Both the position numbers and the translations under genes were made by a program. Positions 6,140-6,471 of a DNA stretch of 6,471 nt are shown piece by piece (position 1 is the first letter of the stretch; every line of letters starts with the position of its first letter). Below the pieces are notes generated by a model, which did not search any database, had not been told where the DNA came from, and worked only from the letters and a program-made list of their open reading frames with translations. The DNA comes from Gemmatimonadota bacterium (GTDB lineage Bacteria; GCA-2686955), in NCBI GenBank assembly GCA_026991065.1, contig JALXCG010000321.1:1-6471 (forward strand), written 5' to 3'.

Positions 6140-6471
6140 ATGCCGACCACACCCGAAAACCTCGCCACCGCTTTTGCCGGTGAAAGCCAGGCCAATCGCA
6201 AATATCTGGCCTTTGCCGCGCAAGCAGAAAAAGACGGCTTTCCCAATGTAGCCAAGCTGTTCCGCACGACGGCGGAAGCCGAAACCATTCACGCGACGGG
6301 CCATCTGCGCGCCCTGAATGGGATTCGGGAAACGCTGAAAAACCTGGAAGAAGCGATCGCCGGCGAGACCTACGAATACAAAGAGATGTATCCGCCGATG
6401 TTGCAACAGGCCGAAGCCGACGGACACAAGGCCAAGAAGATGTTCGCCTGGGCAATCGAAGCGGAGGCGGT
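6140..6471 (+). CDS. rbr: Rubrerythrin (3' partial)
   Basis: Rubrerythrins are cytoplasmic non-haem di-iron proteins that reduce hydrogen peroxide using electrons passed through rubredoxin-type iron sites. The frame is open from the ATG at 6140 to the right edge, giving 110 complete codons. The four-helix ferritin-like domain is clear: Glu15 in FAGESQANRKY (12-22), Glu48 and His51 in AEAETIHA (45-52), and Glu76 and Glu79 in AGETYEYKEMYPPM (74-87), the usual di-iron ligands. The last visible residues, AIEAEAV, would lead into the fourth-helix ExxH. The C-terminal rubredoxin-like domain, if present, is beyond the window, so I cannot tell classical rubrerythrin from a form lacking it. The start is supported by the Shine-Dalgarno sequence at 6129-6134. 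It follows the cytochrome peroxidase by 130 bp on the same strand, consistent with a shared role in peroxide removal. Confidence 0.94.
   Translation, partial: MPTTPENLATAFAGESQANRKYLAFAAQAEKDGFPNVAKLFRTTAEAETIHATGHLRALNGIRETLKNLEEAIAGETYEYKEMYPPMLQQAEADGHKAKKMFAWAIEAEA

Noticed and set aside
4876-6288. Long minus-strand open frame (470 codons) opposite the peroxidase and rubrerythrin genes
   Set aside because: It covers two well-supported plus-strand genes plus their intergenic leader and shows no recognisable domain.
1-6471. tRNA or rRNA genes, CRISPR arrays, transposase or phage genes
   Set aside because: I saw no tRNA or rRNA sequence signature, no regularly spaced repeat-spacer series, and no transposase, integrase or phage protein motif in any open frame.

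Overview
The window is GC-rich bacterial DNA with five genes, all on the plus strand. The first gene is cut by the left edge and the last by the right edge. A putative lipoprotein c-type cytochrome peroxidase implies a Gram-negative, diderm cell with a periplasm. The elongation factor looks like a second EF-G paralog, a type known from spirochaetes, planctomycetes, deltaproteobacteria and other phyla. I cannot name the phylum from the sequence alone.

Layout: (1) bases 1-1247, the C-terminal bulk of a predicted GTPase of the COG2403 / cyclic 2,3-diphosphoglycerate synthetase-like family. (2) 1246-1632, an intergenic region with copy 1 of a 165-bp palindromic repeat, further hairpins and a possible promoter. 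(3) 1633-3669, an EF-G paralog lying outside any str operon, overlapping by 20 bp (4) 3650-4597, a SAM hydroxide adenosyltransferase (DUF62) family protein with an altered catalytic-site motif. (5) 4598-4866, an intergenic region with copy 2 of the repeat. (6) 4867-6009, a di-haem cytochrome c peroxidase. (7) 6140 to the right edge, the N-terminal part of a rubrerythrin.

Functional grouping: the EF-G and DUF62 genes are probably translated from one mRNA. The peroxidase and rubrerythrin form a plausible peroxide-defence pair, one acting in the periplasm or at the membrane and the other in the cytoplasm.

The most unusual signal is the repeat. Two copies, 157 of 165 bases identical by eye, begin at or just after the stop codons of two unrelated genes, in the same orientation. 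The whole element can be drawn as one long interrupted hairpin. Of the eight differences between copies, three keep a pair by A-U/G-U or G-C/G-U exchange, three fall in unpaired positions, and two leave mismatches only in copy 1. Each locus also carries an extra terminal-arm copy that could pair alternatively. This fits a MITE-like or structured-RNA repeat better than a protein-coding sequence.
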